From Entophlyctis helioformis (Eukaryota > Chytridiomycota > Chytridiomycetes > Chytridiales > Chytriomycetaceae): 64,000 bases of DNA. Positions within the stretch are counted from its first letter, which is position 1. Every line of letters starts with the position of its first letter. This document shows, piece after piece, positions 44,134 to 54,908 of this stretch. The stretch is from assembly GCA_025526915.1 (NCBI GenBank), contig JAHLKH010000053.1:62001-126000 (forward strand). Reading direction: 5' to 3'. Under the pieces are notes generated by a model. The model had not been told where the DNA came from. It saw only the letters and a program-made list of their open reading frames with translations, and did no database searches. A program made the translations under genes and the position numbers.

Positions 44134-44235
44134 GCTCTTCGTTTGTCTCCAACCGTCCGAATACACATACGTTTTTACATGCTCGTGGCTATTCATTGCG
44201 GCAACAGCAGGCTGGTGCACAACATGGCTGGGAAT

Positions 44236-45487
44236 TTAATGGAGGAGGAGAGGAGAGGAGAGAGAGAGAGACTCAGAAGCGAGCAAGAGGAGCTTGGGCT
44301 TGTTGTCGAGGGCAACCTCAATCTCGGCCATGACCTCGTCCGTGAGCTTGGGCACCACCTCGAGCGCCTTGAGGTTCTCGTGCAGCTGCGACACGCGGCT
44401 CGCGCCGGTAATGACCGTCGACACGTTGGGGTTCTTGACGCACCACGCAAGGGCGAGCTGGGCGACGGTGACGCCCAGACGGTCGGCAATGACCTTGAGC
44501 TTGTCGACCTTGGCGAGCTTGGCCTGGCCCTCGGGCGACTCGAGCGCCGTGCGAATGCGGGTCATGACGGGGTCGGACTTGATGGCGAGACGCGAGTCGG
44601 CGGGATGCCGGTGTTATACTTGCCCGTGAGGACGCCCGACGCAAGCGGCGACCAGATGGTGGTGCCAAGGCCGTGCTTCTTGTACAGCGGGGCGTATCGG
44701 ACTCGAAGCGCTCGCGGTGGAACATGTTGTACTGCGGCTGCTCCATGAGGGGAGGGATCAGGTTGAGCTTCTCGGCGACGCGGAAGGCGTCCGTGAGCTG
44801 CTCGGCCGACCACTCGCTGGTGCCCCAGTAGAAGGCCTTGCCCTGGTCGATGATGTGGTTGAAGGCGCGGACAATCTCTTCCATGGGAGTGAGGTCGTCG
44901 GGGCGGTGGGCAAAGATGAGATCGACGTAGGTCTGTGGAGGGGTGTCAGCGCCGTGTCGGGACAAGGGCCGTGCACCAAGCCATGACCACGCAGCAGCAA
45001 TAGAAGCAGAAGCAGCTGGGCCTACCAGGCCAAGACGCTCGAGCGAGGCGTTGGTGCCCTCGATGATGTGCTTGCGCGACAGGCCGCGGTCGTTGACGCC
45101 GCCGTTGGGGCCCCAGTACAGCTTGGTCGAGATGACGAGCGACGAGCGCTTCCAGCCGTACTTCTTGATGGCCTCGCCCATGACACGCTCGGACTCGCCC
45201 GCAGCGTACACCTCGGCCGTGTCGAAGAAGTTGATGCCGGCGTCGTAGGCCGCCTTCATGCACTCGTGCGCCGTCTCTGTGTGCCACAGCAGATCACCAC
45301 CACCACCACGACCACCACCGCAAGTCAGCCGTCTGCAGGCATAGCGCGGCACGGGCGGGCGGCAAGACCCACCGTCGCCGACCTGGGCACCCTGCGTGAC
45401 CCAGCCGCCGAGAGAGAGGACAGAGACCTTGAGGCCAGAGTTGCCGAGGAAGCGGTACTCCATTGCGGGCTTGGCGGCGTCGGTCAT
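44236..45487 (-). CDS. Aldo-keto reductase, Kv-beta-subunit type, with two apparent one-base deletions
   Basis: An NADPH-dependent oxidoreductase of the AKR superfamily, closest in motif content to fungal homologues of voltage-gated K+ channel beta subunits. Exons on the minus strand: 45487-45373, 45276-45026, 44932-44236; about 354 residues after correction. Motifs: [37 protein letters not shown] with the catalytic Asp and Tyr, [10 protein letters not shown] with the catalytic Lys, FAHRPDD, and the cofactor-binding [18 protein letters not shown] near the end. The frame breaks near 44698 and near 44603; each is healed by one extra base in a short run, and the exon then has a length divisible by three. 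The last dozen residues ([11 protein letters not shown]) come from a GA-rich microsatellite that has been captured as coding. A TATA-like box lies at 45539-45545. Confidence 0.85.
44240..44272. repeat. GGA/GA microsatellite overlapping the AKR C-terminus
   Basis: GGAGGAGAGGAGAGGAGAGAGAGAGAG-type repeat immediately beside the stop codon of the aldo-keto reductase, encoding its Ser/Leu tail. Confidence 0.85.
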
Positions 45488-45613
45488 GTTGCTGCTGTTG
45501 GTTGTTGGTTGTTGGTGTTGGTGTGGCAAGGGGCCAGCTTATATGCCAAGCGTCGGCGAAAACATACAACAGATCCACTCGGCCGAGAAGCGGCATTCGG
45601 CCGAGCGGCCGCT

Positions 45614-47003
45614 TTATTGCGCCGCAGGGGCAAGGCTCGGCGCAGACGACGCTTGCCAGACCTGCACAGAGCGGTCGAGCAGGCCGAGCGCGATGCGATC
45701 GTCTGCAGCGGCGACGTCCAGCGTCCACACCCACGCGCCCGTGTCAACAGCGTGCAGCAGCGCGCCGCCAGAGTACACGTGCAGTTTCCCGATCTGCGCA
45801 GCACACAACAGCCAGTCGGGCGTGCTGGCTGACGACGCAAGCCACGACGGACGGAACCGCGCCAGGCGGGTGACGGCGAAGCCCACGTTGGCATAGCTGA
45901 TCACCTGGAACGTTCGCTGTTCCGGGTCTTGCAGGCCGGCTGTCGAGACGATGTAGATTCGGCCGTCCAGACCGCCGACGGCAATGTCCTGATCAACTGT
46001 GCCGCCGCCCAACGGGTCGGCCGGTTGGCCAGCTGCGGATGGCAGTGGCAGAGGCAGAAACTGGCCGGATGCAATCTGCCAGACACATTCGCATGGTCAG
46101 CCGGCACGACGTTGGACGGTGACTGCATGGCATTTGCCGAGAAAAGGCAGTGCATGGCGCCAGACGTGGCCATAGTCTGCAGCCGCCAGGACTCACACAT
46201 TGGATCTGGGACGGCAAGGGGATGGACGCATGGCAAGACCCTTCGGCGACCAGATGCAGCGCGCGTCTGCCATCACAGACGGCAATGTAGTGCGACACAG
46301 CGCCGCCCGCATCGCGAATGGCAACCGGGTGCACAGCGCGGATGATGCGGCAGGCATCGGCGTCGGGCGGCTGCGGCAGCGTGATGTGCGCGAGCCGTGC
46401 CTTCCACGCCACGGCGCCCATCATGTCGAGCGTCGTCACGGCGCCAAACGTGTCGCCCACGACGATGCGGGCCAGACGGTCTGGCAGCGGCTGCACGGCA
46501 ACGCACGAGATGGGCGAGCCCATGTCCTTGCGGGTGAAGATCTGCTCGCCGCCCAGCACGACGGCGACGGTGCCCGACGCATCGCCAGCGACCAGATCCA
46601 TAGGAGTGTGCGGAGCCAGGTTGCCGGCCGCGAGTGCAGCGACACACGAGCCCTTGGTGTCGATGTGCTGCTGGTCCACGGCAAGCGTGAGGGGCTGCGT
46701 GGTCGACTGTGTGCTCGGCTGCGTGCCTGCAGGCCTGTCCAGACCCAGAGCCGTCAGCCGGCCCGCGTTGTCCGAGACGGTCACGGCACCGGCCACAAAG
46801 GCGACGCCGGTCACGTCGTGCGCCGAGTGCCAGCGAGCGAGCAGTTCAAGGCTGGTGTCTGTGGTGTCTGCCGTGGTGTCTGGCCTTGTGCCTGCCGTGT
46901 CTGCCGCAGTGCCAGTGGTGGGTGTTTGGGCGAGCAGAGCCAGCGGGCCCTTTGCCACGACGTCGGCCAGCAGCGACTCGAAGAGCGCATCGTCCATGTG
47001 CAT
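45614..47003 (-). CDS. Beta-propeller-like protein (possibly ITFG2-related)
   Basis: Exons on the minus strand: 47003-46197 and 46075-45614, with a 121-bp intron (GTGAGT...GGCAG); 422 residues. The sequence shows repeated blade-like strands such as DLVAGDASGTVAVVLGG, ARIVVGDTFGAVTTLD, DIAVGGLDGRIYIV and LLCAAQIGKLHVYSGG, with no canonical WD dipeptides except near the end (DRSVQVWQ). This resembles FG-GAP/ITFG2-type propellers, in which ITFG2 belongs to the KICSTOR regulator of TORC1 in animals, but WD40 or BBS-like propellers are possible. Start: the frame is open to 47153, but that extra part is a GTCCGTCT simple repeat, so I prefer the Met at 47003. It is divergent from the F-box gene (362 bp). 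Confidence 0.55.
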
Positions 47004-47365
47004 GCGTGCCTGAGTGTGTCCGTCTGTCCGTCTGTCCGTCAGTGCCCGAGTGTGTCCGTCAGTGTCCGCCAGATCGACGGGCCGATGCTGCTCCAGCGGG
47101 TAAATGGCGCACTCGCCGCATGGCCCCAAGTTGCCCTTCCCGAGTCTCGTCACCGTGACTCACCCTGTTGTGCAGCAGCACCAGAAGTAGCACCAGAAGC
47201 AGTCTTGGCAGTCTTGGCAGTCGCACCAGTCGCACCAGTCCAGTAGTCGCACCAGCCCAGTAGTCCAACCACCCACTCACGCTCCAGCCTCTCCAGCCTC
47301 GCCAGCCTCTCCAGCGGCCTCCAACTCCAGCGTCCGTGCCTGCTGCCCAACGAACCGACCGAGCC
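47004..47365. promoter_or_regulatory. Divergent promoter between propeller gene and F-box gene
   Basis: 362 bp with GTCCGTCT repeats near 47010-47060 and several simple repeats (CACCAGTC, GCCTCTCCA types) up to 47330. No gene seen. Confidence 0.45.
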
Positions 47366-50119
47366 ATGCTGCCTGCCACTCCGTCGTCGGGAAGCGCTGC
47401 GCTGGAAAGCGGGCCGGCTCCTGCATGCGGCTGCAACCAGCCCGACTGTCCAAACGCCGGCGCCCAGCAGACCCAGCAGACCCAGCAGACCCTGCCACAG
47501 ACCCAACACACACAACAGCAGACCCACGCGGTGCATCCGTCCGCCCTGCTTGCGCGGCTCGACGCTGCTGCCATGGCCCACCACCGCACCACCGTGTCGG
47601 CATCGCTGGACCTGATCGCCCAGGTGCTCAATGCCGTCGCCAACGGCGTGCTGCCCGATACCGCCACGCTCATGCAGAGCAGGCTCGCCCTGTCGCTCCT
47701 GCGCGACAGTCTGGGCGGCTCGGCTCCGTCCAGCTCCCATCAGCCCTTCCACCACCAATTCCACCACCACCACCACCACCACCAATTCCACCAGAACCAG
47801 AATCAGATCCACAATACCAGCAGCCAGGCCCTGCCGCTCCAGCCAGCCAACACGCAGCGCTCCGTGGCCAGCCCGCCACTTCAACTGCAGCAGTATGGCC
47901 CTGGTCCTGGCCCGCCGCCGCCGCCGTGGCAATGGGGTGCACACCCCGCTCTCTCTCGCAGCCAGTCGGCCTCGTCCAGCACACATTCGCCGCTACCACG
48001 CAGAGATGACCAACGCCTGCTTCAACGGTACGACCACCACAGCCGCAGCCACAGCCACAACCAACATCATCAACATCAACAACTCCCCATCCTCCAAGCT
48101 CTTCCGCAGATCCCTCAACTGGATCGCCAGCCGCCCCGTCCTGCCATCCACTCAGACGCGTCCCATCCAAGCCTGCACCAAAGCCTCCCCGTGTCGCTCC
48201 AGCCACAACTCCTTTCTGCCAACCCCACCGAGTCGCCGCAAAAGCACCTTGCTCTCGCACAGCAGCCCTGCAAGCGCACCGCCGTCCACCCCTCGTCAAA
48301 GTCGCGCAAGCCGCACAGCCAGCGGCCGCTGCCCAAGCTTCCTCCAGAGATCCTTCGCATCATCTTTGACTTTCTCGAAGACGTTTGGCTGACAAACCGC
48401 CGTCGCTCCGTGTCGTCAGAGTCTCGCGCCAGCTCGTCCGAGTCGGTCTCGGCGGCTTCAGCAGCATCTCGGCCGTCCTCTGTGGCCTCTTCGCCACAAA
48501 TCACCATGCCGCCTCTGCCTGCACATGACGCCAACGGCATTGGGGCGGCAATCTTGTCATCTCCTATTGCAGTAGGCCTTGGTCTGGCTCCTTCCCTGGA
48601 CGGCCAACAGGAACACACCATGGATGCCCACACATCGCCGACACAGCATCAACTGCCGCACCAGCTGCATCACGATCCCAGCACGCCAACACTGGCATTC
48701 GATATTAATGCACATATTGCGTCCACTGCAGATCCCTCGCTTGGCAACACCTCGCCTGTTCATCGCATGGGAGAGCCGGCTCTCATCCCAGCACTCGTCC
48801 AAATCTCGCTCGCCAATGCATCGCTCGTCTGTCGCGAGTGGCACGCCGTCGCACAGTCGTGCCTCATGCGCAAGCCCGTGATCAGCAACAGGCAGCAGCT
48901 CCGCGCTCTCATCCTCGCCTCGACGCGATACCTGCATTACATTGACCGCCTGACCATTGGCCACATTGCGTTTGGAGATCCTGCGGATGCCGGCCTGCTT
49001 GCAACGCTCTTTAATGGACTCGTTAACCTGCGCATGCTCGAGCTGTCCGTCTCTGACCTGCGGCCCTCCACGCTCGACTCGATCGTCGCACAGTTTCCAA
49101 ACCTGCGTTCTCTTCAGCTGCATTGTCCCCGGCATGCCCCTCGCACAGATGAGCCTTGGATCACTGCTGCGTCTGACTTTCCCAGACTGGCAGAAGCCAT
49201 TGGCAGGCTGACGACCCTGCATCTCCACAGTGGTGAGTGCCTTGTTCAGCTTGGCTCGCGCTTGCTGATTCCAATATCTCTGGCACTGACCCGCGCACCT
49301 CGTGACTCTTCCGGCTTGTGCACAGTCCTCTACCAGACGAATGCGCACATGCACCAGTTCATGGCCGAAAGTGCACATTCGCTGCGAAATCTCAATCTGG
49401 GCCGAACGTGGATTCCAGACAGCATCCTCATCGCATACGCAACTCGCTGCATCAAGCTCGAAACGATCTGGCTCGAGGAAAACACGTCTATCAGCGACGA
49501 CGCCATTATCAGTGTCGCGCAGCACTGCCCGCAGCTGATGGCCATCAAGATGCGCAACTGCGTCAACGTCACAGATGCGTCGGTTGCGCAGATTGCACAA
49601 AAGTGCCCGCTCCTCAAGGCGATCGGCATCAGCTACACCCTCTGCGGCAATGGCACGATCGAGGCGTTTGTTGCGCAGGCAGAGTCGCATAGCCCGACTC
49701 TGTCTCGACCGCAGAGCCTCTTGCTGTCACGGCCCCTCAGCACGCCTCAATTGCACACCTGCTTCATGAACGACCTCACCGTCACTCGCCCGGTGCTCAG
49801 CGCCTTTATTCAGGCACACGGCCAAACCCTCCGCACGCTCTCCTTGTCGGGCATCGACACGGTCAACGACGCAGTCGTGTACCTCATTGCGACATCCTGC
49901 CCAAACCTCCGCCGTCTGGACATTGCCGACTGTGGCGACGGCAGACACGCCTCGAGCAAGATCACCAGCACGGCCATTCTCTCCCTTCTCGACATGTGCC
50001 CGAAGCTGGAGAACCTGGTCATCTCGGGCATTGACGGGCTGGCCCCGTCGTTTGTGGACAGCATTGAGATGCGGCTCAGCACGAATCGCTTCTGGCTCAC
50101 AGCGCCTTCTTGCGGATGA
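47366..50119 (+). CDS. F-box and leucine-rich-repeat protein
   Basis: A probable substrate receptor of an SCF ubiquitin ligase. From Met 47366 the protein has a Gln/His/Ser/Pro-rich N-terminal third (including a run of seven His codons near 47760-47785). A bipartite F-box follows: LPKLPPEILRIIFDFLEDVW (about 48330-48390) and, after a long Ser-rich insertion, SLANASLVCREWHAVAQSCL. Then come AMN1-type leucine-rich repeats such as CPQLMAIKMRNCVNVTDASV and CPNLRRLDIADCGDG. A 93-bp stretch (49233-49325) has perfect intron ends (GTGAGT...CACAG) yet stays open in frame. Its removal joins LHLHS to VLYQTNAHM and gives 886 residues, and I consider it an intron. Most of the gene is free of introns, unusual in this window. 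Confidence 0.82.
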   Translation: MLPATPSSGSAALESGPAPACGCNQPDCPNAGAQQTQQTQQTLPQTQHTQQQTHAVHPSALLARLDAAAMAHHRTTVSASLDLIAQVLNAVANGVLPDTATLMQSRLALSLLRDSLGGSAPSSSHQPFHHQFHHHHHHHQFHQNQNQIHNTSSQALPLQPANTQRSVASPPLQLQQYGPGPGPPPPPWQWGAHPALSRSQSASSSTHSPLPRRDDQRLLQRYDHHSRSHSHNQHHQHQQLPILQALPQIPQLDRQPPRPAIHSDASHPSLHQSLPVSLQPQLLSANPTESPQKHLALAQQPCKRTAVHPSSKSRKPHSQRPLPKLPPEILRIIFDFLEDVWLTNRRRSVSSESRASSSESVSAASAASRPSSVASSPQITMPPLPAHDANGIGAAILSSPIAVGLGLAPSLDGQQEHTMDAHTSPTQHQLPHQLHHDPSTPTLAFDINAHIASTADPSLGNTSPVHRMGEPALIPALVQISLANASLVCREWHAVAQSCLMRKPVISNRQQLRALILASTRYLHYIDRLTIGHIAFGDPADAGLLATLFNGLVNLRMLELSVSDLRPSTLDSIVAQFPNLRSLQLHCPRHAPRTDEPWITAASDFPRLAEAIGRLTTLHLHSGECLVQLGSRLLIPISLALTRAPRDSSGLCTVLYQTNAHMHQFMAESAHSLRNLNLGRTWIPDSILIAYATRCIKLETIWLEENTSISDDAIISVAQHCPQLMAIKMRNCVNVTDASVAQIAQKCPLLKAIGISYTLCGNGTIEAFVAQAESHSPTLSRPQSLLLSRPLSTPQLHTCFMNDLTVTRPVLSAFIQAHGQTLRTLSLSGIDTVNDAVVYLIATSCPNLRRLDIADCGDGRHASSKITSTAILSLLDMCPKLENLVISGIDGLAPSFVDSIEMRLSTNRFWLTAPSCG
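49233..49325 (+). other. In-frame intron (93 bp) in the F-box/LRR gene
   Basis: Strong splice ends and a length divisible by three without stops. Both spliced and retained forms would be translatable. Confidence 0.6.
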
Positions 50120-50727
50120 TGTATTGTGAATGAATTGAGCGGTGACAGCTTGAATGGATAATCTGACGAGAGACCCGTGTCTGTCCGCTGGACCAAAAGC
50201 GGGGAACAAGGTCGTTGGCAAGGACTGTTCCGATTATCCGCGTGGCGAATGACTCCGCAACGGTGTTCCGGGCCAAAACTTGCCTGGCAATGGCGGAGTT
50301 TGAAAGTTACGGCGAGACGAACGGGCCAATGAGCGCGATGCGGCCCGGGCGAGAGAAGGAGGGAAGCTCGTGCCCCGGTGTATCAATAAACTAGCGATGT
50401 GCGCACAACGCAGCCGTTTTGGTTTCTGCAGCGGCCACGACCCCTGCAGTGCCATCCACAACACCGTCGTCACGACGCCAGAAACCGCAGAAAACGCGCG
50501 TTTGTTTTTCCGGCGGCTCGGGCCAATTTGTGCAAGCCCGCGGGCTTTTCAAAGCCCAGCAGCGTCGGTGTATCAACAATAGCCGCGGCCAAAGCTGCCG
50601 GCCCCTGCCGGTCGCTGCCGGTCCCAATGCACACAGCCGGGTGATAAAAGCCGTGGGGCCACCCACCCACCCCCAATGCATTCTCTCCAGCACGCAGCAC
50701 TCTCCCACGCCACATACCAGCAGCGTC
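50120..50727 (+). promoter_or_regulatory. Upstream region of the Aur1-like gene
   Basis: About 600 bp without a supported gene. A TATA-like GATAAAAG lies at about 50642, 85 bp before the chosen start. The coding frame of the downstream gene stays open to 50419, but those codons are GC-rich and not protein-like. Confidence 0.45.
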
Positions 50728-52206
50728 ATGCAACCCCGACTCAAGCTCGCTGCTGCGACCATCGCCCCGCTGCGCCTCGACACCGCCATCGCAGCCGCTG
50801 GCAGTGCCCGTGATCAAGCATCTGCTGCTTCGACCACCGCGGCAGCCAGCAGCGCCAAGGCTACCAGCGCGGGCGCATCCATTTCAGCAGCCCCGGCATC
50901 CCCACGGACACCACATTCGCAGTCGACAGCCATCAACACCACCAGCGGCATCGCAAGCAGCGCCAAGAAGCCCATCAAGAGCAAGCTCGCCAGCAGCAGC
51001 AGATCCTACGCACCGCTCGACTCGCCCCTCAAAAAGTCGGATCCGTTTCCGTTCTTTGGCCCAAGCAACCGCTCGCTGCGGGTCCATCTGTATGCCCAGT
51101 ACGCTGCGATCACTGGATCAAGCACGGCGCCGCAGTCGCCACTTGCACCGCACGCCAAGTCGGCTGCCTCCACGCTCCTGTCGACGCTCGCTGCAATGCG
51201 TCCGCTCGGCCCCACCCTCCTCTGGCTGCTCCTGTTTGTCAACTGCAAGTACATCCCTGCAGCTATCCGGCCAGCCATCAACGTCACGACCCTGCCGTGG
51301 CTCGACAGCCTCATTTTCGGCACGAGTCTCGGTCTCCTGGGCTCGGCCATGGCATGCGTCGCGGTTGGATACGCGGCCACGCGGTCGCACAAGGCAGCCT
51401 ACTGTGCGTTCCTGCCGCTCATTCTGGCGTCGCTGCACGAGGTGGCTGCCACGCCCGTCAACCCGGTGTTCGACCTGCTCTTCTTCCTGCCCTACGGCGT
51501 GCTGCACTACATCTCGCCCGTGCTGTTTGCCGTCTGGCTGAAGCGCTGCGGCCCGTCGGGCTCGGCCGGCGTGTTCCTCTCGGCCCTCGGCTGGCAGAAC
51601 CTTGCCGGCGTGGTCACGCAGATCGTCCTGCCGTGCGCGGCGCCGTGGTACAACGACAAGTACGGCACGGCGGCCGCGTCGTACAGCCTGCCGGGCGACC
51701 CGGCCGGTCTGGCCAACGTCGACAAGCTCTTTGGCACGCACATGTACACCACGACGTTCAACTCGTCGCCGCTCGTGTTTGGCGCCATGCCGTCGCTGCA
51801 CTCGGGCTTTGCGTTCCTCATCATGCTGTTTGCCGTGCATGTCGCGCCGCGGCGTGCGGCCCTGCCTGCGATGGCGTACGTGCTGTGGATGTGGACGGCC
51901 ACCATGTACTTTCGCCATCACTACATGGTGGATCTGGTCGCTGGCGGTCTGTATGCCTTTGTCGCGTACTGGTCGTGCCGTCGCTCGCTGGGCGGCGTCT
52001 CTGGATTCGCTCTCCTTGTGCACCAGCTCGAGACCCCGCCCGCGACGGCCGACACCGAGACTCTCCTGCCCATGTACAAGAGCAAGATGGCCGACGACGA
52101 GCACGCCATGCTGGTGTCGTCCGTCTTGGTGGACATGGCCAGCGATACGGCTTCCACGCTCATTGGCTCCGACTCGGACAGCGACACGGACTCGTCTCGC
52201 TGCTAG
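50728..52206 (+). CDS. Inositolphosphorylceramide synthase-like (Aur1/PAP2 family)
   Basis: A Golgi multi-span enzyme that transfers phosphoinositol from phosphatidylinositol to ceramide; it is the fungal target of aureobasidin A. Single exon, 492 residues. A Ser/Ala-rich cytosolic N-terminus (about 150 residues) precedes several hydrophobic spans. The Aur1 signature blocks are all present in order: APWYNDKYGTAAASYSLPGD, PAGLANVDKLFGTHMYTTTF, then the PAP2 catalytic motifs MPSLHSGFAF and FRHHYMVDLVAGG, which carry the His/Asp residues of the active site. The C-terminal tail is acidic and Ser/Asp-rich. No introns and no frame defects. Met 50728 was chosen because it follows a TATA-like box and begins the protein-like part of the frame. 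Confidence 0.9.
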   Translation: MQPRLKLAAATIAPLRLDTAIAAAGSARDQASAASTTAAASSAKATSAGASISAAPASPRTPHSQSTAINTTSGIASSAKKPIKSKLASSSRSYAPLDSPLKKSDPFPFFGPSNRSLRVHLYAQYAAITGSSTAPQSPLAPHAKSAASTLLSTLAAMRPLGPTLLWLLLFVNCKYIPAAIRPAINVTTLPWLDSLIFGTSLGLLGSAMACVAVGYAATRSHKAAYCAFLPLILASLHEVAATPVNPVFDLLFFLPYGVLHYISPVLFAVWLKRCGPSGSAGVFLSALGWQNLAGVVTQIVLPCAAPWYNDKYGTAAASYSLPGDPAGLANVDKLFGTHMYTTTFNSSPLVFGAMPSLHSGFAFLIMLFAVHVAPRRAALPAMAYVLWMWTATMYFRHHYMVDLVAGGLYAFVAYWSCRRSLGGVSGFALLVHQLETPPATADTETLLPMYKSKMADDEHAMLVSSVLVDMASDTASTLIGSDSDSDTDSSRC

Positions 52207-52380
52207 TTGCCTCTCTCCCTCTCTCCCTCTCCCTCTCTCTTCCTATAGATACACACCATGTTTTAATACCACCCACCAAATACATCCAAACGCATCTGCA
52301 TCATCCCACTGTTTAATCGATTCTGGTACATGTATAAGAGAGACAGAACGGACAGCATGGCATCTGGCCATGCACTCTCG

Positions 52381-54715
52381 TCAAGACCAGTCGGCATACT
52401 TTACGATACGGCGCTTGCACGCGTACTTGCTATGTAGTATCCCCGCCACAAAGTCGTCGGGCAGGAGAGGATCCGCATGCGCATCCGCATCCGCATCCGC
52501 CGCTCGCTGTCGATGGGCACTGTCATGCGAGGCCAGGAAGTCGGGTACAGGCGGCGCGGGCACCGACGCAAACAACGAGCAGGACTGCAGCGTGTAGAAG
52601 TAGGACAGACAGCGTGGGGTTGACGCGCAGAGCGTGGCGCAGTGGTCGCCCGAGGCGGACGGCGACTTTGAAATGAACGATCGCGGTTGTGCGGGGAGCG
52701 TTATTGTGGCTGGCGGTCCAATACGCGCGGGGAATGCCGACCCCTTCTGTTTGGCTGGCGTGTAGTACGGGTGGGCGTAGGGCTCGTACGGGGGATACTT
52801 TGCCCGCAAGATGTCTTGCAGGATAACAGGTGTGCGGATGCGCGGTTTGAGCGACTGGGCACTGAGCACGCGGTGGTCGAGCACCAGGTCGTGCAAGAGT
52901 GCCATGTCGGTGTACGTGGCCGGCTGGTACACGACCGGCACGCTGCACGAGTCCTGCGTGAAATCAAAGCCGGCTGTTGAGCTGCGGGACAGGTAAGGGT
53001 AGAGGCCCGGCAGAGGTGTCAGACGTATGCCCGCCTGGGCCAGACAGAGTGCGAGCCGCACGTCGCCCGAGGCATGTGTGGCAAGGGTCGCATCACACGT
53101 TTCCTTGACGCCGTGCAGTCGCTTGACGGCCTCTCTCGAAAGCACGATACCGGACTCTGACTGCGCGACATTCAAGGCCCTTCGACCGCTCGTCTTGACG
53201 ACCGTGCTGTTGACAACCACAGACGGCCTGCCAAAGTAGTGGGGCTTAGTGTACGTGTATCGCGACAAGATATGCTCGAGATGGTCGAGGAACACAAAGG
53301 CGGTATCGGGGACGAGAGCGAACCACTTGGTGGCCGGGTAGAAGCGGTACAGGTGCAGCAGGTACTCGATCGTGTCCCGACGTGACGCCGCGTGAGCGTT
53401 CTGCCCGCCATGCTCCGAGTCCGAGATTGATGCTGCCATGGACAGCGAAGAAGGATGTGTGGCCAGTGCAGAATCCGATCGGGCAGCGTCGCGTTTGTCC
53501 AGTCGGAGTGCGGATATCCAAGTTGGCAATGGCAAGTTTTGGGGGAATGTGCCAGTGGCGTGGTCGAGTGAATGGCGACGCGACGCGACAAGGCCGTGGC
53601 AGATCCCGAGGCGGGGGTGGAAGGAGAAGGAGACAGGCATCAGCAAGCCACGCATGGCATCAAGAGCATCACAAGAAACAGGGACAGCCAAGCAGGGCAG
53701 CATGGCGGAGCGGAGAGGAGCAGACACGACATCCGAGAAAACGCGTCCACTCACCAGCTTTGAGCAGACTCTCGTCCATGACATGGTCGACTGAGCCGTT
53801 GACAAGATGCTGGATCCGCACAACCCGCCGCTGGCCACGCACCGAGTCGCAGTCGTCTAGGGGACAGTCAGCCAGTCTTCGACCGCTCATTGCAGCATCC
53901 CACGGCTCCTCAAACACGAGCACGTTCTCCACATGCCACAGCATCGAGTTGGCGAGCATGATCTCGACACCGGGCTTGAAGGCATCAGGAGCAACGATAC
54001 CGACGGCGAGACCCGACCATCGTGTCTGGTAGTGTCCGAGCGTAAAGGCAGGCTCGTAGGGCAGCACATGATGGCTGCCGCTGCTGCCGCTGCCCGTCGC
54101 GCCATCCTCGAGCGACTGGTACACGAATTGCTGCTGGGTTGGCATGAGCGTGTTTGCGTTGTCTGCCTGCTCGTTGCTAGGAAGACACGCATCGCGGCCG
54201 GCCAAGCGCAGATGCGCCAGCTCGCTTACAACAATCCACAATACAAGGGCGACCGCGAGGAGAGCGACAAAGAGCGGTGTGGCTGTCGTGGCGCTGGTGG
54301 CGGTGGCGGTGGCGGTGGCCGCCTTGGCCCTCCGATTGGACGAGCCGCTTGTATGACAGGAATGGCACTCGCACCATGGAGCCCACGAGCATGACTTGGC
54401 AGGCTCGCGTTCGGCCGAGTCAAAGTCGACCGTCGCGCAGCCTGACGCATATGAAGATATAGAGGCGATGCTGAAGGGTGTAAAGGGGATGGCGGGGATG
54501 GCAGCATTGCCCGTGCTGGTGGGCGATGCAGTGTTGTCTCCAGTACGCTCGCACGCCACGGCATTGCGGTTGTCGGTGAGCGTGTCGGCCGGCCCCGGAC
54601 CTGCATCGGTCTCGTTGGTGTCGCTTTGGCATGCTGCCGTCGACCAATGGCTGCTCATGAATTTTGACTTTGCGGTCAACCGAGTGGAGTTGGTCGCGCG
54701 GAGATGGCCGCACAA
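52381..54715 (-). CDS. GT31/Fringe-like glycosyltransferase with PAN/Apple-like tail, DxD motif lost
   Basis: A type II membrane protein, probably Golgi. Exons on the minus strand: 54715-53755 and 53432-52381, with a 322-bp intron; about 670 residues (Met 54715; Met 54658 is an alternative). The N-terminus is followed by a membrane anchor (TPLFVALLAVALVLWIVVSE). The catalytic-like domain matches the neighbour at 54909-56620: KWFALVPDTAFVFLDHLEHI, SGIVLSREAVKRLH, GDVRLALCLAQAGI. Where the neighbour has LDDDTYFFF, this gene has VPDTAF, so the metal-binding acidic triad of GT31 enzymes is reduced to one Asp. The C-terminal part has a four-Cys PAN/Apple-like pattern (CATLCASTPRCLSYFYTLQS). I infer a duplicated, possibly catalytically inactive partner. 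The intron acceptor was chosen as the only AG that keeps the frame into SISDSEHGG. Confidence 0.7.
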
Positions 54716-54908
54716 CTCGCTGGGGCTACTCTGGATGAGGAATGCATTGACAGCGAGACTTTATCGGTGGGAGAGTGGGGGTGGGTAGCGTGGGGAAGGA
54801 AGAGTGCAACGTGGGACACCAGGATTGTTTTCTCACAGGGACAGAGTTGGTGTAGACAACAGGCCAAAAGAAGGACACAGCTAGAAGGAGAGTGAAACAA
54901 GTGAGATA

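Noticed and set aside
47004..47153. Upstream extension of the propeller gene to 47153
   Set aside because: The added codons are mostly a GTCCGTCT simple repeat typical of an untranslated leader.
52326..52350. Sequence resembling the Tn5/Nextera mosaic end (TGTATAAGAGA...CAG)
   Set aside because: It has a two-base insertion relative to the 19-bp mosaic end and lies in an AT/GA-rich 3' flank; probably coincidence rather than adapter contamination.
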